DNA of 64,000 nucleotides from Typhlomys cinereus (GCA_023101885.1 JALPQD010000294.1:2531501-2595500), one strand, 5' to 3'; numbered from the stretch's first letter, positions 33,186 through 46,235 are shown. Notes: generated by a model not told the origin, from the sequence alone. A program made the numbers and translations.

Positions 33186-34590
33186 TAACTATTCAGTGAC
33201 TTGAACCCTGTTTTTATATTATATTGAAAGGATCAAATTTTGATTTATAATGCCCATCAAGAGAATGCACTGATGGCTGACTAGTGGAAAGGAAAGAGCC
33301 TTGAGGGTCTGAGGTTGAGGTGTGAGTCTTGGGCAGCCCAGAAGACATGCTGCTAATCATGATGATGATTCATGTGGAGGGGTTTCTCAGAGCTAAACAC
33401 ACTGGAATTCACTCCAAGGTGTAGTCCTTGCAGAAACTCTTCCCTTCTACAAGCCCAGAGAATGAGGTTGGCAGTAAATTACAGTCAAAAAACTATCAAT
33501 GACTGCTCAATGTAATATATGTGTATGGGTACACACACACACACACACATATATATATATTCAAGGAAGTTTAGATGCAGAAATAGCAACATTCATTAAT
33601 AAGGATCTTTCTCAGATTTGTATTAGATTAATACTTTCATTGTTGCAGAATCTAGTAAAACAAACCTTCTCAGACAGTGTTTGTCAGGAAGACATCTAAA
33701 GGACTGAAAGTTCTCTTATTAATTTTCAGTCCTTCCTGACAACTATATATACCTCCTAACATCATCCCCATCCTCTCTTGCCTTATCTGTTGCTCCTTTG
33801 CAGTTCTGTTTGTTTCTCACGTGTTTGTCTCAGCAGGATCTCACCACAAGTGACTCCAGCAATACTAAGCTTGCATGACCTTTACAGCACGGTAACCTGT
33901 TGTCATGACCATTCTATGCATGCCTCTGATTGCCCATCCTGAGTCATGAGTCAGTAGGAGGAATGGGAATGAAGACCTTTTTGAGGAAGGATAACTAAGG
34001 TATGATGCTTGGGAGAAGAAATATATGCAAATGGGTGTGTACAGAAGATGTTTAAAAGCTCAGAGAGAGAGACCCAGTGTTCCATTTCCTTGACTCTGTG
34101 CTGTGACCCTTGGAATGTTCCAGGGAGTATGTTGCTCCACCCAACTTGGATGCACAGTTATGTGTACAAGCAGCAGGTGCCATACTTGATAGAGATGCCC
34201 TGGAGGGTTAGAAAAACAATATCATCCTTTAGGTCAAAGCCAAAATTAAGGCTAATGTGATGTTCATGGCAGAATAATTCCTCCTGTTTCTCATACCATA
34301 ACCCTATTCCTTTCCTGTCTTGTAGATGTTGATAGAGGAATGAATATATGAATACATTTGGGGACCACATATGTTCTCTTCATACCCTGTGCTAGACTTT
34401 CTTTTCTTTTCAACAAAGAGCTAATTAAGTGCTGCAACATAAGAGCAAAGACATGAGAACTGTCCACTCAGGATCTGAGAAGCTAGAATGAAGTTTGTGA
34501 AAAGTAGTACTTAACGAGGTAATTCACAAAGGGCTGATATTGGCTTTTACACCATTCATTTCCTTGAAACAGTAGCTCACAGTAGCTCAT
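33186..34590. other. Unassigned non-coding DNA
   Basis: A (CA)n(TA)n tract lies at about 33530-33560. No gene recognised. Confidence 0.45.
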
Positions 34591-34880
34591 GTTTTTGATC
34601 ATCTGTTCTGAGGAAATTATCTGAAACTGCCAATAAAGCTTTTGGCAGAGAGAATTTCATCACAGCTATTTATAGCTGAAGAAAATTGTAAACAACCTAA
34701 ACTTGCAGCACTGAAAGAACAGCTAAATAATATATGTCAATAGACTCATTACACAGTATTGAAAATAATGGGAATCATAAACCTGCAGTAATACAAGGTG
34801 GAAAACTATATCTGCAGAATGAACACTTAAATAAAAAGTAAAGCCTTATATTAATAAAAATGGAAAGGATCACTAAAGAG
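34591..34880 (+). mobile_element. Ancient L1M-like fragment
   Basis: GAGGAAATTATCTGAAACTG, then AAAATTGTAAACAACCTAAA and ACAGCTAAATAATATATGTC, resembling the end of old L1 ORF2. Diverged and short. Confidence 0.55.
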
Positions 34881-35885
34881 TATGAATGAATGCTTTCATA
34901 ATAATAAAACAAGATTGTACTCCACAGATATTCGACATTTTTCTGGTCTCCATGTTTCAGGAAATGTATGTGCAGTTCTTGAGTCATCCCAATGGTCTAT
35001 TGACAGAATGTAATACAGAGTATCACTCCCATCTACCTGTGAAGCTTTCCTAGCTTGCCTTCCAGAACAACATGCCTTCTCGGTCTCTGTCCCTCCCTGC
35101 CAGAATTTCTGTTTCTGTCTTTTCACTTATTCCTCTCCTCTTCAGTCTCTTTTAGAGCTGGATGTCCTAGAGTTTTGCCAAGAGGCACATCTCTTCTTTA
35201 GTAATCTCATACAATGTCTCCTGAGACTTTAAACTTGATTATGCATGTCTAGCCAGCATTGTCACAAAAGAAAACTTCAATGTATGGCCCAAACCGAATT
35301 CTTGATCTTCTTACCTCAAACCTGTGTCTTCTGCCTCTTTTCACAACTGATTCACTTGGAAATTGACGTATAACTCAGTCATTATAGATATTATGGGGAT
35401 AGGAGAATATATGGTGTGATGATCAAGTAGAATGAAGCCAGATCCTCGAATGCTGGTGCTCTTTAAAAGTTCTTAGAGAAAGCACAGCAACGTTCCTGCA
35501 GAAGCTTGGGAAGCTGCTGCAGACCACACAGCTGCCATGCTCCTCCACCACCTGTTCCAAGAGTAGGTTCTTCTCACCTTCACTGTCAAGTCCCCAGCAG
35601 AACTGACTCTTTGCAACGTAAACCTTTAACCTAGAACCATCTGCAAAGGGATAACCTGGTGAAAATCACTGCATCTGTCTCCTCTGTGCAGTGTTCCAGC
35701 AGAAGTGGATGGAGAGATGCCAAGTTGGCCAGGGGCAATCTAATACACATAGAAAGCCGTTCTTGTGGTTTTTCAGGCCAAAAACTTTAGAGGCATGTGT
35801 GACTCCTCTTTCTTCACTGTCTGCTTCCAGTCTGTCACAAGTCTAGCTATCACAGCTTTCAAACACACATAATGCATCTGCCAAT
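34881..35885. other. Unassigned non-coding DNA
   Basis: No gene or repeat recognised. Confidence 0.45.
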
Positions 35886-35889
35886 ACCA

Positions 35890-36045
35890 CTCTGGTCTCA
35901 GCCTTGGCTTCCTGAATCCTCACAGTAGCTCTTGCTTATTTTCTTGCATCTACCCTTGCTAGCCTCACACACAGCAGCATCCAGAGAGATTCTATAAAAT
36001 CATGTCTTCTCCCCTAAACACTACAATAGCTACTGATTTCACTCA
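35890..36045 (+). mobile_element. L2 LINE fragment
   Basis: CACAGCAGCATCCAGAGAGA, TTCTATAAAATCATGTCTTC and CAATAGCTACTGATTTCACT match the L2 block that precedes its 3' end. Confidence 0.6.
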
Positions 36046-36049
36046 GTTG

Positions 36050-36270
36050 AAATTTCTCTTTTTCTTTTTGTTATTCTTTGACAGTTTTGTATATGTATAT
36101 ACAATGAATTTTTGTATTTTCTCCCCGTATTACCTTACTTCAGTATGTCTCCTTCTCCCATTGAGAATCTCTTTTCCCAACAAATTTTCCTTCTAGTTTT
36201 ATGCTTTGCATATGTGTGTGTATAAGTGCATGTGCATGTGCATGTGCTTGTACGTATCTGTGAGTGTGTG

Positions 36271-36322
<52 letters not shown>

Positions 36323-36800
36323 CTGTCTGTTTTTCTGTTTGTGTGTCCCACTGAGTTGATTATGGGTCGCCTACATTAGATGTGCCTGGGCACTTGCTGC
36401 AGCATAGCTGATATATTAGTGGAAACACTGCTGAAACAAGTAGGTTCCCTTCCTCTAGCCAGTAGTAATTACCAATAGGAGCAGAGTGGTGTCACATGAG
36501 CTCTTCTTCCCTTATCCATGATGTAATATTAATGGGCCCAACCTTCTGTAGGACTTGTATGAGTACACCCATCTTCAGTGAGAACATGGATATCATGGCC
36601 TCATGTCCAGGAGGCACAGTTCAGCAGTGCTACTTCCCACCCTGTTGCTCTTCAATCTTTCCATCCCCCTTCTTCAATGTTTCCTGAGCCATGGGGTAAG
36701 GGAGAAGAAATTAAGGGTGTTCTATTTAGTAATATACAGTCAATTACCGATTTTGACCAGTTGTGATTCTCTATATTAACCACTATCTAGACGATTCCTT
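36050..36800 (-). mobile_element. Lx-type L1 3' UTR, minus strand
   Basis: Ordered Lx landmarks read antisense: GTCCCACTGAGTTGATTATG, TTATCCATGATGTAATATTA, ATGGGCCCAACCTTCTGTAG, TCATGTCCAGGAGGCACAG, TCAATGTTTCCTGAGCCATG and TTTTGACCAGTTGTGATTC. A (TG)n microsatellite (about 36264-36320) has grown inside it. Lx is an early rodent L1 lineage. Confidence 0.85.
36264..36320. repeat. (TG)n microsatellite
   Basis: About 25 TG units inside the Lx UTR with imperfect TG-rich flanks. Confidence 0.95.
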
Positions 36801-37017
36801 ACTGAAAGGTTTTTATTAAATTACCCATCCAATCTCCTTATTTTTATAGATCAAATCAGATTCCCTATTTATTACTGGGTTAGTGTTCACAATTAATATA
36901 TTTCTAGGAACCCATTCATTTTATCTAAATTGTCCAGCTCACTCTGATGTATAATTTTCCACAACATTCCTTTATATTCATTTTATTGTTTCTGTAAAGT
37001 TTATAGTGATAGTCTTC

Positions 37018-37205
37018 CTCTCATTTCTTTTTTTTAAATTCCCCTCACTCCCTTCACCCCTCCCGGATCCCCTTGCTCCCTCACCCCTTTTCCTTTTTCT
37101 TTCCCCCCTCCCTCCCTTTCTCCCACTGCTCCCTACCCCCCCCCCATTCCTGGAGCATCCTTTAGTGTGCATGTCAAACTTCCCTCTGGGTCCTCCTCTC
37201 TGATT
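37018..37205 (-). mobile_element. L1 3' UTR fragment, minus strand
   Basis: Short 5'-truncated insertion of the younger L1 family: T run, C-rich tract (antisense of the G-rich tract), then GGAGCATCCTTTAGTGTGCATG and TCTGGGTCCTCCTCTCTGA, shared with 19.6 and 44.7 kb. The UTR lies within older L1-like DNA. Confidence 0.88.
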
Positions 37206-37560
37206 TTAGGAATTGGTGTGTGATTTTCATTTTTTCCTTGGTCATCCCAGCCAAATGATTATAACTTTTGTTAACTTTTTCAAGTAACTATCTTTCAGTT
37301 TGATTGATTTTCTATATTTATAGGGTGTTCTCTATTTAATTGATTTGTTCTCCATTTTTTCTTATTTTCTCCTGGTAGCTTTGCATTTAATGTGTTCTTA
37401 TTTTTCTGGTTGAAGATGACAGTCACCTTGAAGAGCTAATAAGGACTTTTCTTTAATGTGGGGCTGATGTCTAGAATCCTCCCTCCACACATCATGTGCA
37501 CCACAGCTCATCTTCAAGACATATTTTAAGGCTGTGTTTTTGTTCTATTCTTTTGGTAGT
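37206..37560. other. AT-rich, possible decayed L1
   Basis: T-rich with fragments such as TTTCAGTTTGATTGATTTTC that hint at antisense L1 ORF2. Not certain. Confidence 0.4.
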
Positions 37561-37564
37561 ACCT

Positions 37565-38450
37565 TATTTACTAATTAAATTATTTTCTTTGATGATTTTA
37601 TACATGTATATACTACATTCTGATTACATTCACTCCCATCTGTGCTTATTTTCCTCTCACCCTTATTACTCCCACTTCCTACCTATAGGTCTCATTCCCT
37701 CATTCATGTTTTTTTCTTGGGACCCACCAATTTTAACCAGGGCCATCCAATTGAAAGTATCTTAATTTATTTCTGATTTCTCCTTTTCTTCCAGTTTCTT
37801 AACAATGTGTTATTATATTTGTGAAATCTTTAGTTTTCTTCAATTTTCAGATTTCTAACTGTATGGCTGGAGAATATAGTTGTATTATTTCAATTATTGG
37901 CATTCACTGAGATTTATTTTATGGCTACCAGATGGTCTATGTGAACAATATTCCATGTGCGCTTGGAATATGTTTATCTGCTATTGAAGAGTGAGTGCCA
38001 TCTAGCTAGTCTGCAGAGTGTCACTTGAGTCCCTTGCTCCCTGAAATCTGTGTAGATGCAGATGTTGGATTCCTTACTGGAGATAGATGATGAAGTTTGC
38101 CATTATTACTAAGACATGTTTTCCCTTTACCAATCTACTTTATATATATTATATATTATATTATACATTATATATCATAGTGCTATTTCTTAATGCAAAT
38201 GTGTATATATCTGTGAAATCTTTTTGATGAGTTCATGTTGCATTGTTATATTATATCTTCCTTTGACACCTGCGATAATATATGTGTTGAACCCTATTTT
38301 ATGTTATCACTACCATCTGCCTTTTAACTGCCAAATGCATTGACTAGCTTTTTCTGCTCTTTCAAGTTCATCCTGTTAGTGTTTTTGAATCAAAACATGA
38401 GCAGCACACAATTGAATCATAACTTTTGCTCATTCTTTCAATCTTTGTCT
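37565..38450 (-). mobile_element. Decayed L1 (Lx 3' UTR and ORF2-like pieces), minus
   Basis: GATTTTATACATGTATATAC and GGGACCCACCAATTTTAACC match the antisense Lx 3' end. From about 37920 the text GGTCTATGTGAACAATATTC and CATGTGCGCTTGGAATATG matches antisense ORF2 endonuclease-region sequence. The jump between them implies a large internal deletion or two insertions. A TATATA patch lies at about 38145-38180. Confidence 0.65.
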
Positions 38451-38479
38451 GTTTTTTAACTGGAAAGTTTCCATTTCCA

Positions 38480-39150
38480 TTTAAAGAAATTGCTGACTTC
38501 CAAGCGGGAAGACGATTAAAAGCTGTGAACATATTGTACTTGGAGAGACCGCAGCACCCTGCTGCTGAGATTTGGGGATGGGAGCTGTATTTGTGTGCGT
38601 GTGGTTGTGAAACCAGGATCAAGGCACTCAGTCACTGGTTGGGAGACTGGTGGAGGTGCATTGGAGGAAGAGATGCTTCTCCCTGCCACCTTCCAGACAC
38701 TACCAGCCTGAAGAATTTATGACCTCCACTCCCACCTCCATACAGGCAATAACAGCACAACAAGGGAGCACAAAAAATTAGCAGAACCTCATATAATTTC
38801 ATGAATAGAAGCCTTTCTTAGGCAAAGACTGGGAGACACCGAAAAAGAAAAAAGAAAACTCACAGCCTGAGTCAGAATGGGAAGACTCAGCAGCAAAAGC
38901 AAACACAAGTCCAAACACCATCTCAGAACCATGGACACTGTTAGCAGCACACTGGGAAAACAGGATCACTCGGAAGACAAAAGAAAAAGCTACAGCTGAG
39001 CTGGCAGGTGGGAATGAGAGCCTAACAGAGGCACCTCACGTTCAGAATAGAGAAACACCTGCTCAAAGGTGCATCTGATGAAGAAATGACTCTCAGTGGG
39101 GAGAACTTTCTCATCTAACTTGATTGAATTACTGACACTAGTAGTCATCT
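38480..39150 (+). mobile_element. Possible L1 5' UTR and start of ORF1
   Basis: Plus-strand sequence that includes AGGATCAAGGCACTCAGTCA and CATGGACACTGTTAGCAGC. From 38877 a frame opens M-G-R-L-S-S-K-S-K, like the N terminus of L1 ORF1 proteins. It may belong to the same old element as 39840-42080, but 0.7 kb of unlike sequence lies between. Confidence 0.45.
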
Positions 39151-39839
39151 CCCCCCCCATAGAGCCCAAGATGAAAGACTACTTGGGAAGTGGAGAAATA
39201 CATTCATCCCAGTCAGGAAGAAATACTTTTATTCCACTTTATTCCTCATTGTTTTCTCCTTACTTTTAATTTACAGCTTTGTATTTCAATTTTCCAATCA
39301 TTTTGTTCATGCCTTGCTGGAGTCTTTTTTGACTGTCTTTTCTTCTTCTACACTTATCATTTAATACCTCATGTTATTTTTAATACTTCTAGCCACAAAA
39401 TTCTCTCATTCATACTTTATTTTCTTTTTCTCTTTCCAATTTTCCTCCTATTTTCACTCTTAGTTATAAATACCATTAGCTTTAAAAAGTTTCTGAAGTT
39501 TCCCAGCACTTTTGCCTTTGACCTATATCAGGAGCTATAAGTGAAGTGCTCAAGTGTTTCTTACTGCATGTTAACACCAGGTCTGCTGCTATGTCGTTGC
39601 TTTCATAGCACTGTTTATTCACCTCTCCCCCAAAAAGAACATTACTGAGGATCATAAGCCCAAGTGAAGAAAATGCACTGAGAAGATTCACATATTATGA
39701 GACAAACATATAGAGAAAGAAAAAGAAAACTGGAGTTCACATCCATCCCAACACATACATATGAATAAAGACAGAAGTCCAAGAAAACCAGTCACTAAAA
39801 CACTTCCCTAGGTCACATTTCCTCTACCACTAACTAGCA
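39151..39839. other. Unassigned T-rich DNA
   Basis: Contains a 116-codon frame (39190-39540) of F, L and S type from T-rich sequence. Not a gene. Confidence 0.4.
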
Positions 39840-42085
39840 GAGATGATGACTATAGATGTATAAAATGCCTTTGTCAATGCTGAAAGCTCCTTCATAATAA
39901 AAGCCCTAAAGAAATTTATAATATCCCTTACCATTATGGATTCTGTTTTCCTGGAATCCACAAGGGAAAAAAATGAACTTTTTCTCTCTTGAAAAAAAAA
40001 TTACAATAGAAGGAATATATCTCAGGATTAAAAAATTTTGTTTTTATATGACAAACTTATAACTAACATTTTACTAAATGAGAATAAAGCTAAAGTAATT
40101 TCTAAGATTGGACTAAGACAAGGGTGAATTTAGTATACTCTTTGAACTCTTAGACATAGGAAGGAAGAAGCAGACAACATAGTTGTAAGAAAGGGACAAA
40201 TTAAGGCATCCCTTTGTGATGGCGGCTTGATCCTCTACTCAAGAGATCCTACAGAGTTCACCAGAAAATTCTTACAGCTGATCAATACTCTCAGCAAAGT
40301 AGCAAAATGAAAAATCTTTCATAGCAAACTCTTTGAGAAAGATAAGGTGAGCCATCTTATTCACAGTCCTAGTGAGAAAAAAAGAAAATCTTTAGAAATA
40401 ATTCTAACCAAAGAGATAGAAATATACTATAATTAAAGCTTTAAGACACTGAAGAAAGAAATTGAAGAAGATATTAGCAGAAGAAAAGGTCAAAACAGCA
40501 TTCTTAAAATTGCTACCTTACCAAAATCAGCCTATGGATTTATCACAATCCTCATCAAAATTGCAATGAATCTCTCCACAGCACTAAAAATTTCCTAAAA
40601 TTCATATAGGAACAGGAAATACTCCAAGTAGCCAAAACGTCAATCAAAAAAAAGACATGGTAGAGGCACACAATATTTTATCCCACAGTACACTCAAAAG
40701 CCACAGTAACTAAATTAACATAGTCTGACACAAAACAGAGAACAATAGAACAGAACAGAGGATCCAAAAATAAACTGACATGATTTCAGCCAACTAATTT
40801 TTGACAAAAATATCAAAAACCTACATTGGAAAAGAAGACAGATGCTTCAACAAATGGTGCTAGGAAAATTGGATATCCACATGCTGAAGAATGATGCTAT
40901 CCCTAACCCTATAAAAAGTCAGTTAAAAAATGTATGAAAGATGTGAACATAAGACTTGAAAATCTGAAACTCTTAGAGAAAAACATAGAAAAGGGACTTC
41001 AAGATATAAACATAGACCAGTACTTTGTGGAAAATACTTCATCAGTTAGGAAACAATCCTAAGAAGTGATATGAAGTTAAATACCTTCTTCTATGCAGTA
41101 GAGGAAGCATTTAGTAGAGCGAAGAGAAATCTATGGAACAGAAGAAAATCTTTACCAACTATACAAAGACAGGGATTAATATTTAGAATATATAAAGTAC
41201 TCAAAAAACGACAAATCATCCAATTAACAAATAAGGTAATATATAAGTAGCTTCAAAAGAAGAAATACAAATAGGCCATAAATATTTGAAAAAGTGTTCA
41301 GTGTGCTTAGTCACAAGGCAAAGGCATATTAAAATTACTTTGAGATTCCATCTCACCTCAGTCAGAATTACTATCATCAGGAAGACAAATGACAATGAAC
41401 ACTAGCAAAAATTTGGGAAAACAGAAGCCTCGTGTACTGCTGGTATGAGTATAATCTTATGTAATCACCATGGCAACAGGTTTGAAAGTCTCTCAAAAAC
41501 CAAAACAGAATTATCACATGATCCAGTTGTTGTACTCATTGGTATATCTGGAAGACTCTATGCCAGCACAGAGAAGAGATACACATCCATGTGTACTGTT
41601 TCCCTTTTTACAGTGGCCAGGAGATGAAACCAGCTTACATGCACATAAATACAGACACATGTATAAAGAACATGTACCATGCATATCCAGAGATTTAATC
41701 AGCCATTAAGATAAATTAAATCATTTGCAGGAAGATGGATAGAACTGGAAATCATATTGCTGAGTACAGTAAATCAGATTCAGGCAATGTCACATGTTTT
41801 CTCTCATGAAATACCTAAACTGTTTTGTGTGTGGGGAATATGTGACATGAAGTCAGAGAGGGTACAATGAGGAAAAGTTTTGAAGAAGGGAGAAATAGTG
41901 GTTAAGAGAATAGACCCATATGACATGAAAACAGAAGCTGGGACTATTCATTGAAGGAAGGGGGAGCAAAAGTGGCACTTGGGGGCAATTAAGAACAAGG
42001 ATAGTGATGTAAATGTCACATGTATTCATCAAGAAACCCATCACGAGGTATGCCAACTAAAATTTAATAATAAAATAAATGCTGG
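39840..42085 (+). mobile_element. Old L1, ORF2 3' half and 3' UTR
   Basis: Ordered ORF2 remnants: GACTAAGACAAGGGTGAAT, AGCTTTAAGACACTGAAGAA, CTTCAACAAATGGTGCTAGG, TGATGCTATCCCTAACCCTA, AGATTCCATCTCACCTCAGT and AAGATGGATAGAACTGGAAA. The 3' UTR ends near TATTCATCAAGAAACCCATC. Many stops and indels. This is a different, older lineage than the 19.6-26 kb L1. Confidence 0.85.
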
Positions 42086-42540
42086 TGAGGAAAAATTTAG
42101 TTTTGCCACAGTTTTCTACTCTTTTATAATTTTTTATCTATAATTCTTTATCATTAACTCATCTTGTAAACTGTTTATTCTACTGTATGGTCTTAATTTC
42201 TTTCTCATCTGGTATGTTTTAAACGTCATTTTTAGTCCTTTAGTGGCTACCCTGAGAATTGAATTAACATATTAACATAAAAATCAGGTTTTAATTAGTA
42301 TCATTTTAACTTAACAACATACAGAAATTATACTACTTCTGAGTTCCATTTCCCTTTATGCTGTACTTGTCAAAAATTAGATCTTTATAAATTTTTGCTC
42401 TATAATATTTATATATACGGTACTTTACTAAATTTTCCTTCATGTCATATGTCAAAAGATCTACAAATCAAAAATTCAATTATTTTGAATTTTATGTATA
42501 CTTATTTTTAGTTTCATTATATATAGCCACAGCCAATTGT
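42086..42540. other. Unassigned AT-rich DNA
   Basis: No gene recognised. Confidence 0.45.
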
Positions 42541-42544
42541 CTGA

Positions 42545-42870
42545 CCCAGGGAACTTAGGGGGGGAGAGATTTAATTGATTCGCAATTCCAGGTTGCACAT
42601 CATTGTGGAGAAATTACAGTGACAGGAGCTTGACACAACTGGTTACATTACATCCACAGTAAGAGCAGAGAGCAATACATCAATGCCCACGTGTTTGTCT
42701 TCCCTCTCCAACTTTATACAGTCCTGGACCACCTGCCTAGGGAATGGTTCTGTCCACTATTAAGGTAGGTCTTCCCACATCAAATAACAATAAAAACAAG
42801 CTTCATGGCCAAGCTTAGTGACCTTCTCCCATGTGATTCTAGGTTGTATCCGGTTGATATTTGAGACTAA
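42545..42870 (+). mobile_element. Medium-reiterated rodent repeat, distant copy
   Basis: TTAATTGATTCGCAATTCCAG, TTACATTACATCCACAGTAA, TTTATACAGTCCTGGACCAC, GGTAGGTCTTCCCACATCAA and TGTGATTCTAGGTTGTATCC are landmarks of a common rodent repeat. Related in layout to 13788-14199. Confidence 0.65.
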
Positions 42871-43560
42871 CCAGCACACCAACATAGTTAAATTTGTTCT
42901 ATATTCTTCCTATGTGTTTGAGGTGCTATGGTCCCAGCTTTCATTTCAGCCAGAAGGTAAATCTTCAGCTTTTCTCCTGCAGCTCTACTTCTGCGATGCC
43001 CCTTCAGTTTTCATTTCTGGGAATATCTTTATTTCCTTCTCAGTTTTAAAGGAAAGTGTTCCTACACAAAAACTTGGGTGACTGACAAGCTTTCATTTTT
43101 TCTTTCTTTCAGTATTTTAAATATAGCATCTCTTTTCCTTCTAGCCGCTAGGTTTTCTGAAGAGAAACCTATTACTCATACAGACAATTTTTGCTCCCAG
43201 AAAGTCACTTACTTCAATTTGCTTTCAAGATGCTATATTTGTCTATGTCTTTTAAAAAAAACTAGTTACTTTATATTTTAGTGTATATAAACATGTACAC
43301 ATTTTACTTCTTGGATTTAATTAGTGCTCTAGCATGTGTTATCTTCATTCCATTCATATCTTCCTTCAATTTGGAAAGTTTTAGTCATTGTTTCTTCAAA
43401 TGTTCTTTCCACTTTTTTACTTCTCTTCTCCTCTGTCTGAAATGCCTAGAGGGGACAACTAAGGTCTTCTTGTGCCTTTTTAAAGTTGCACTCATCTTTG
43501 AGCATTCCTGAGATCATCTTCATCAATTGTACAGACTGAGGCTTTTTAAAAAAAATATCC
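42871..43560. other. Unassigned AT-rich DNA
   Basis: Parts such as TTTCTGAAGAGAAACCTATT suggest antisense L1 sequence. Short frames only. Confidence 0.4.
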
Positions 43561-43564
43561 TCCC

Positions 43565-43968
43565 ACATCTTTTTTCCATTTTCATATGTATGTGTGTGGA
43601 GAGGTGTGAATGCTTGTGTGTGGATACATGCTTGTACATAGCTGGGAACATGTGTGAGTGAGGGTGCATTGCATGTGTGCATATCTGTAAGGGAGGTCCA
43701 AGAGTGATGCTTGGAATAGTCCTCAATCATTTTTCCATCTTATGATTTTGAAGCTGAGCCTCTAAACTCAGAAAGCACCTATAGGGCTAGTAGGGCTCGG
43801 CCACTGCTCTGGTAATTCAAAGAGTTCGCTTTCCGGGGCTGGAATTACAGGTAGGCTGCCACATCTAATGGCCCTTCGCTGGGATCTAGGGATCCAAATT
43901 CCAGTCCTTCTGCTTGAGAACACAACCAGGACTTTAACCACTGGGCCATCTCCCCAGCCTCTCCACAT
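43565..43968 (-). mobile_element. tRNA-derived SINE (type B), minus strand
   Basis: TG-rich antisense tail, GGGAGGTCCAAGAGTGATGC, GGGATCCAAATTCCAGTCCT (B box) and TTTAACCACTGGGCCATCTC with CCCAGCC (A box and head). Confidence 0.82.
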
Positions 43969-44684
43969 ACCTACCTGTCAAGCTCATCTTTCTCAGATGT
44001 ATGTCTTGATTACCCCATCTCAGACTTCTATGCCCAATGCCTTTATCTTCAAAGATTTCTGATTGGTGCTGCTTGGCCCTCTGAACTTTCAGGACCAAGC
44101 AAAACAAGACATATTAATAAAAATCCTCTCAGATAACTTATGAATGGGTCAAAACACAATCATAGATCTTTGAGGAAAAGACCCACATTTCCCTCTGTAC
44201 CAGCAGTGTGGTGTCTGCACAGGAAATGGTGATCTGTGAAGAGACAAGTGGGTAAAATACCTGACACTACATTCACATGAGCAGCAACCTTTCTCTTCAC
44301 TAAGCTTTTCTCTGGTTGTTGGAAGGTTTCACTCGATCCCAGAGATCTGTGAAAGTGGATTCCACCAGTCTTGGTTGTTTATTTGTTTGTCAGTTGATTA
44401 GTTGACCAAAGATCTGAGCTCGGCAGTTTCTTACATTTAGTAACATCATTAAATGTTATTAGATGCTTTTATAATTTATTTTTTCAGTTTCTTCTTTTAT
44501 AATAAAGTGTGTTGAGGTCAAAAGCATTTCTTTTTTTTACATATAAAATGTTCATATATATTGAGAACTTCATATGTTAAAAAGAGAATAGATCAAACAT
44601 ACACATACATGCAAACTAAATTTACCAAACTAAATTTACAATATTCTGATTATTAGAGAATTTGTATTAAGCATTGATTTGAGG
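43969..44684. other. Unassigned AT-rich DNA
   Basis: No gene recognised. Confidence 0.45.
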
Positions 44685-45297
44685 TTTTTTTTTTATTTCC
44701 ACTCATACAAACTTAACAGGTACACCGGTCCCCCCTCCCTCCAACCTCTTCCCCCTCCCCGCCCCCTTTCCTCCCCATCCCCCAGTGCCTCCCTCTCCCA
44801 TCCCCAGAGCATCCTTTAATGTGCATGCCAAACTCTCCTCTGGGTCCTCCTCTCCTATGAGATGCAAGGAACCAGTGGCATTTCCCAGAACCCTTTCCTG
44901 TGTTCCCCTTAAGCATAGGAACACTACTGTGGCTATCAATCCCTTGCCTCCCAGGATCCTAGTGTCTTTAGCAAATGCTAGACTTTGTGAGGTCAATAGT
45001 GTGTTGGACATTGCGCAGGGCATGCAAAGTCCAATTATGATTGCTTTGGCCCTAACTTGTGTGGAGTATCTTGCATATCATTGCTCCTCCCATCCTTGTG
45101 CTCTTACAATCTTACCGCCCCCTCTTCCACAAATTTCCCTGAGCTTCAGGATGGGGAGAGATTAGGCTGGCCTAGTTCCAGGTGATTGATATAGAGTCTC
45201 TGATGTTCTGGATTATGATTTGTTGATTTTTTTTTCAGTTTTGCTGCTCCTGCAATGCCCTTGGCTCCACTCTGTGGGTATTGGATGCCACCCCCTG

Positions 45298-45532
45298 GCC
45301 AGAGATAAAAACCTGTTAAATTAGAGTCTTGTTATAAGAGTATATTCAAAGGTAGATGTAATAAAAGTAGGAAACCACAGTGAGGGAGGGGTCAATCACC
45401 CATCTGCGAAATGGTTACTTTCTATCTGCCAGACTACATGCCCTCCCCTTCTGGTAAGATCATACCCCATCAGTTGTAAATGATCAGGAAGGAAAGTCTG
45501 TGAACTTAACCAGATGTCTCATTACTTACTTG
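45298..45532. other. 235-bp segment absent from sister L1 3' UTR
   Basis: The two L1 copies match up to GGATGCCACCCC and again from TGCAGTCCTTGATGGTGG. Between lies sequence starting GGCCAGAGATAAAAACC with no tail, target duplication or family that I recognise. Confidence 0.75.
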
Positions 45533-45691
45533 CAGTCCTTGATGGTGGCCTATTTTCTCTGCTGTAACATGGTCTCCTCCCTCCTTGTTACTGGTGTGGC
45601 CCTCCTTCCCCATCCCTCCTGTTCATAATCTTAGCAATTACTGTAGTTATTACAGAGATTTATCTTTGAGTGTCTCTAAGTGGGTTTCGTA

Positions 45692-46235
45692 CTAGGAGCC
45701 GCCTATTAGGGAGTACATACAGCGCTTGATTTTCTGTGTCTCGGATACTCCACTCAATATAATTGTTTCTAATTCCATCCATTTCCCAGCAAATTCCAGT
45801 AATTCATCATTTTTGGTGGCTGAGTAGTACTCCATTGTATAGATGTACCACATTTTCCTTATCCACTTGTCAACTGTTGGACATCTGGGTTGATTCCAGG
45901 ACTTTGCTATTGTAAATAGTGCTGCTATGAACGTGGTAATGCTTGTGCTATCGAGGTGAACCTCTGCTGCATGGGGGGTTATTCCCAAAAGTGGAATAAC
46001 AGGGTCATATGGCATTTCAACCTTTAATTTCTTTAAAAATCTCCAGATGGCTCGCCAGAGTGGCTGTATGAGCCTGCATTCCCACCAGCAATGTAGGAGA
46101 GTTCCCCTCTCTCCACATTCTCTCTAGCATTTGTTGTTGTTTGTATTGTGGATTTTTGCCATCCTGACCGGTGTGAGATGATATCTCAGGGAAGTTTTGA
46201 TTTGCATTTCCCTGATGGCTAAGGATGTGGAGCAT
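45692..46235 (-). pseudogene. L1 ORF2 C-terminal remnant
   Basis: Two adjoining frames. One (46235-46017) carries E-R-M-W-R-E-G-N-S-P-T-L-L-V-G. The next (46015-45692) carries the conserved W-I-R-K-M-W-Y-I-Y-T-M-E-Y-Y-S-A and ends S-L-I-G-G-S at the stop, as ORF2 normally does. A frame break lies between them near 46016. Upstream reverse transcriptase and endonuclease are absent through 5' truncation. Confidence 0.9.
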
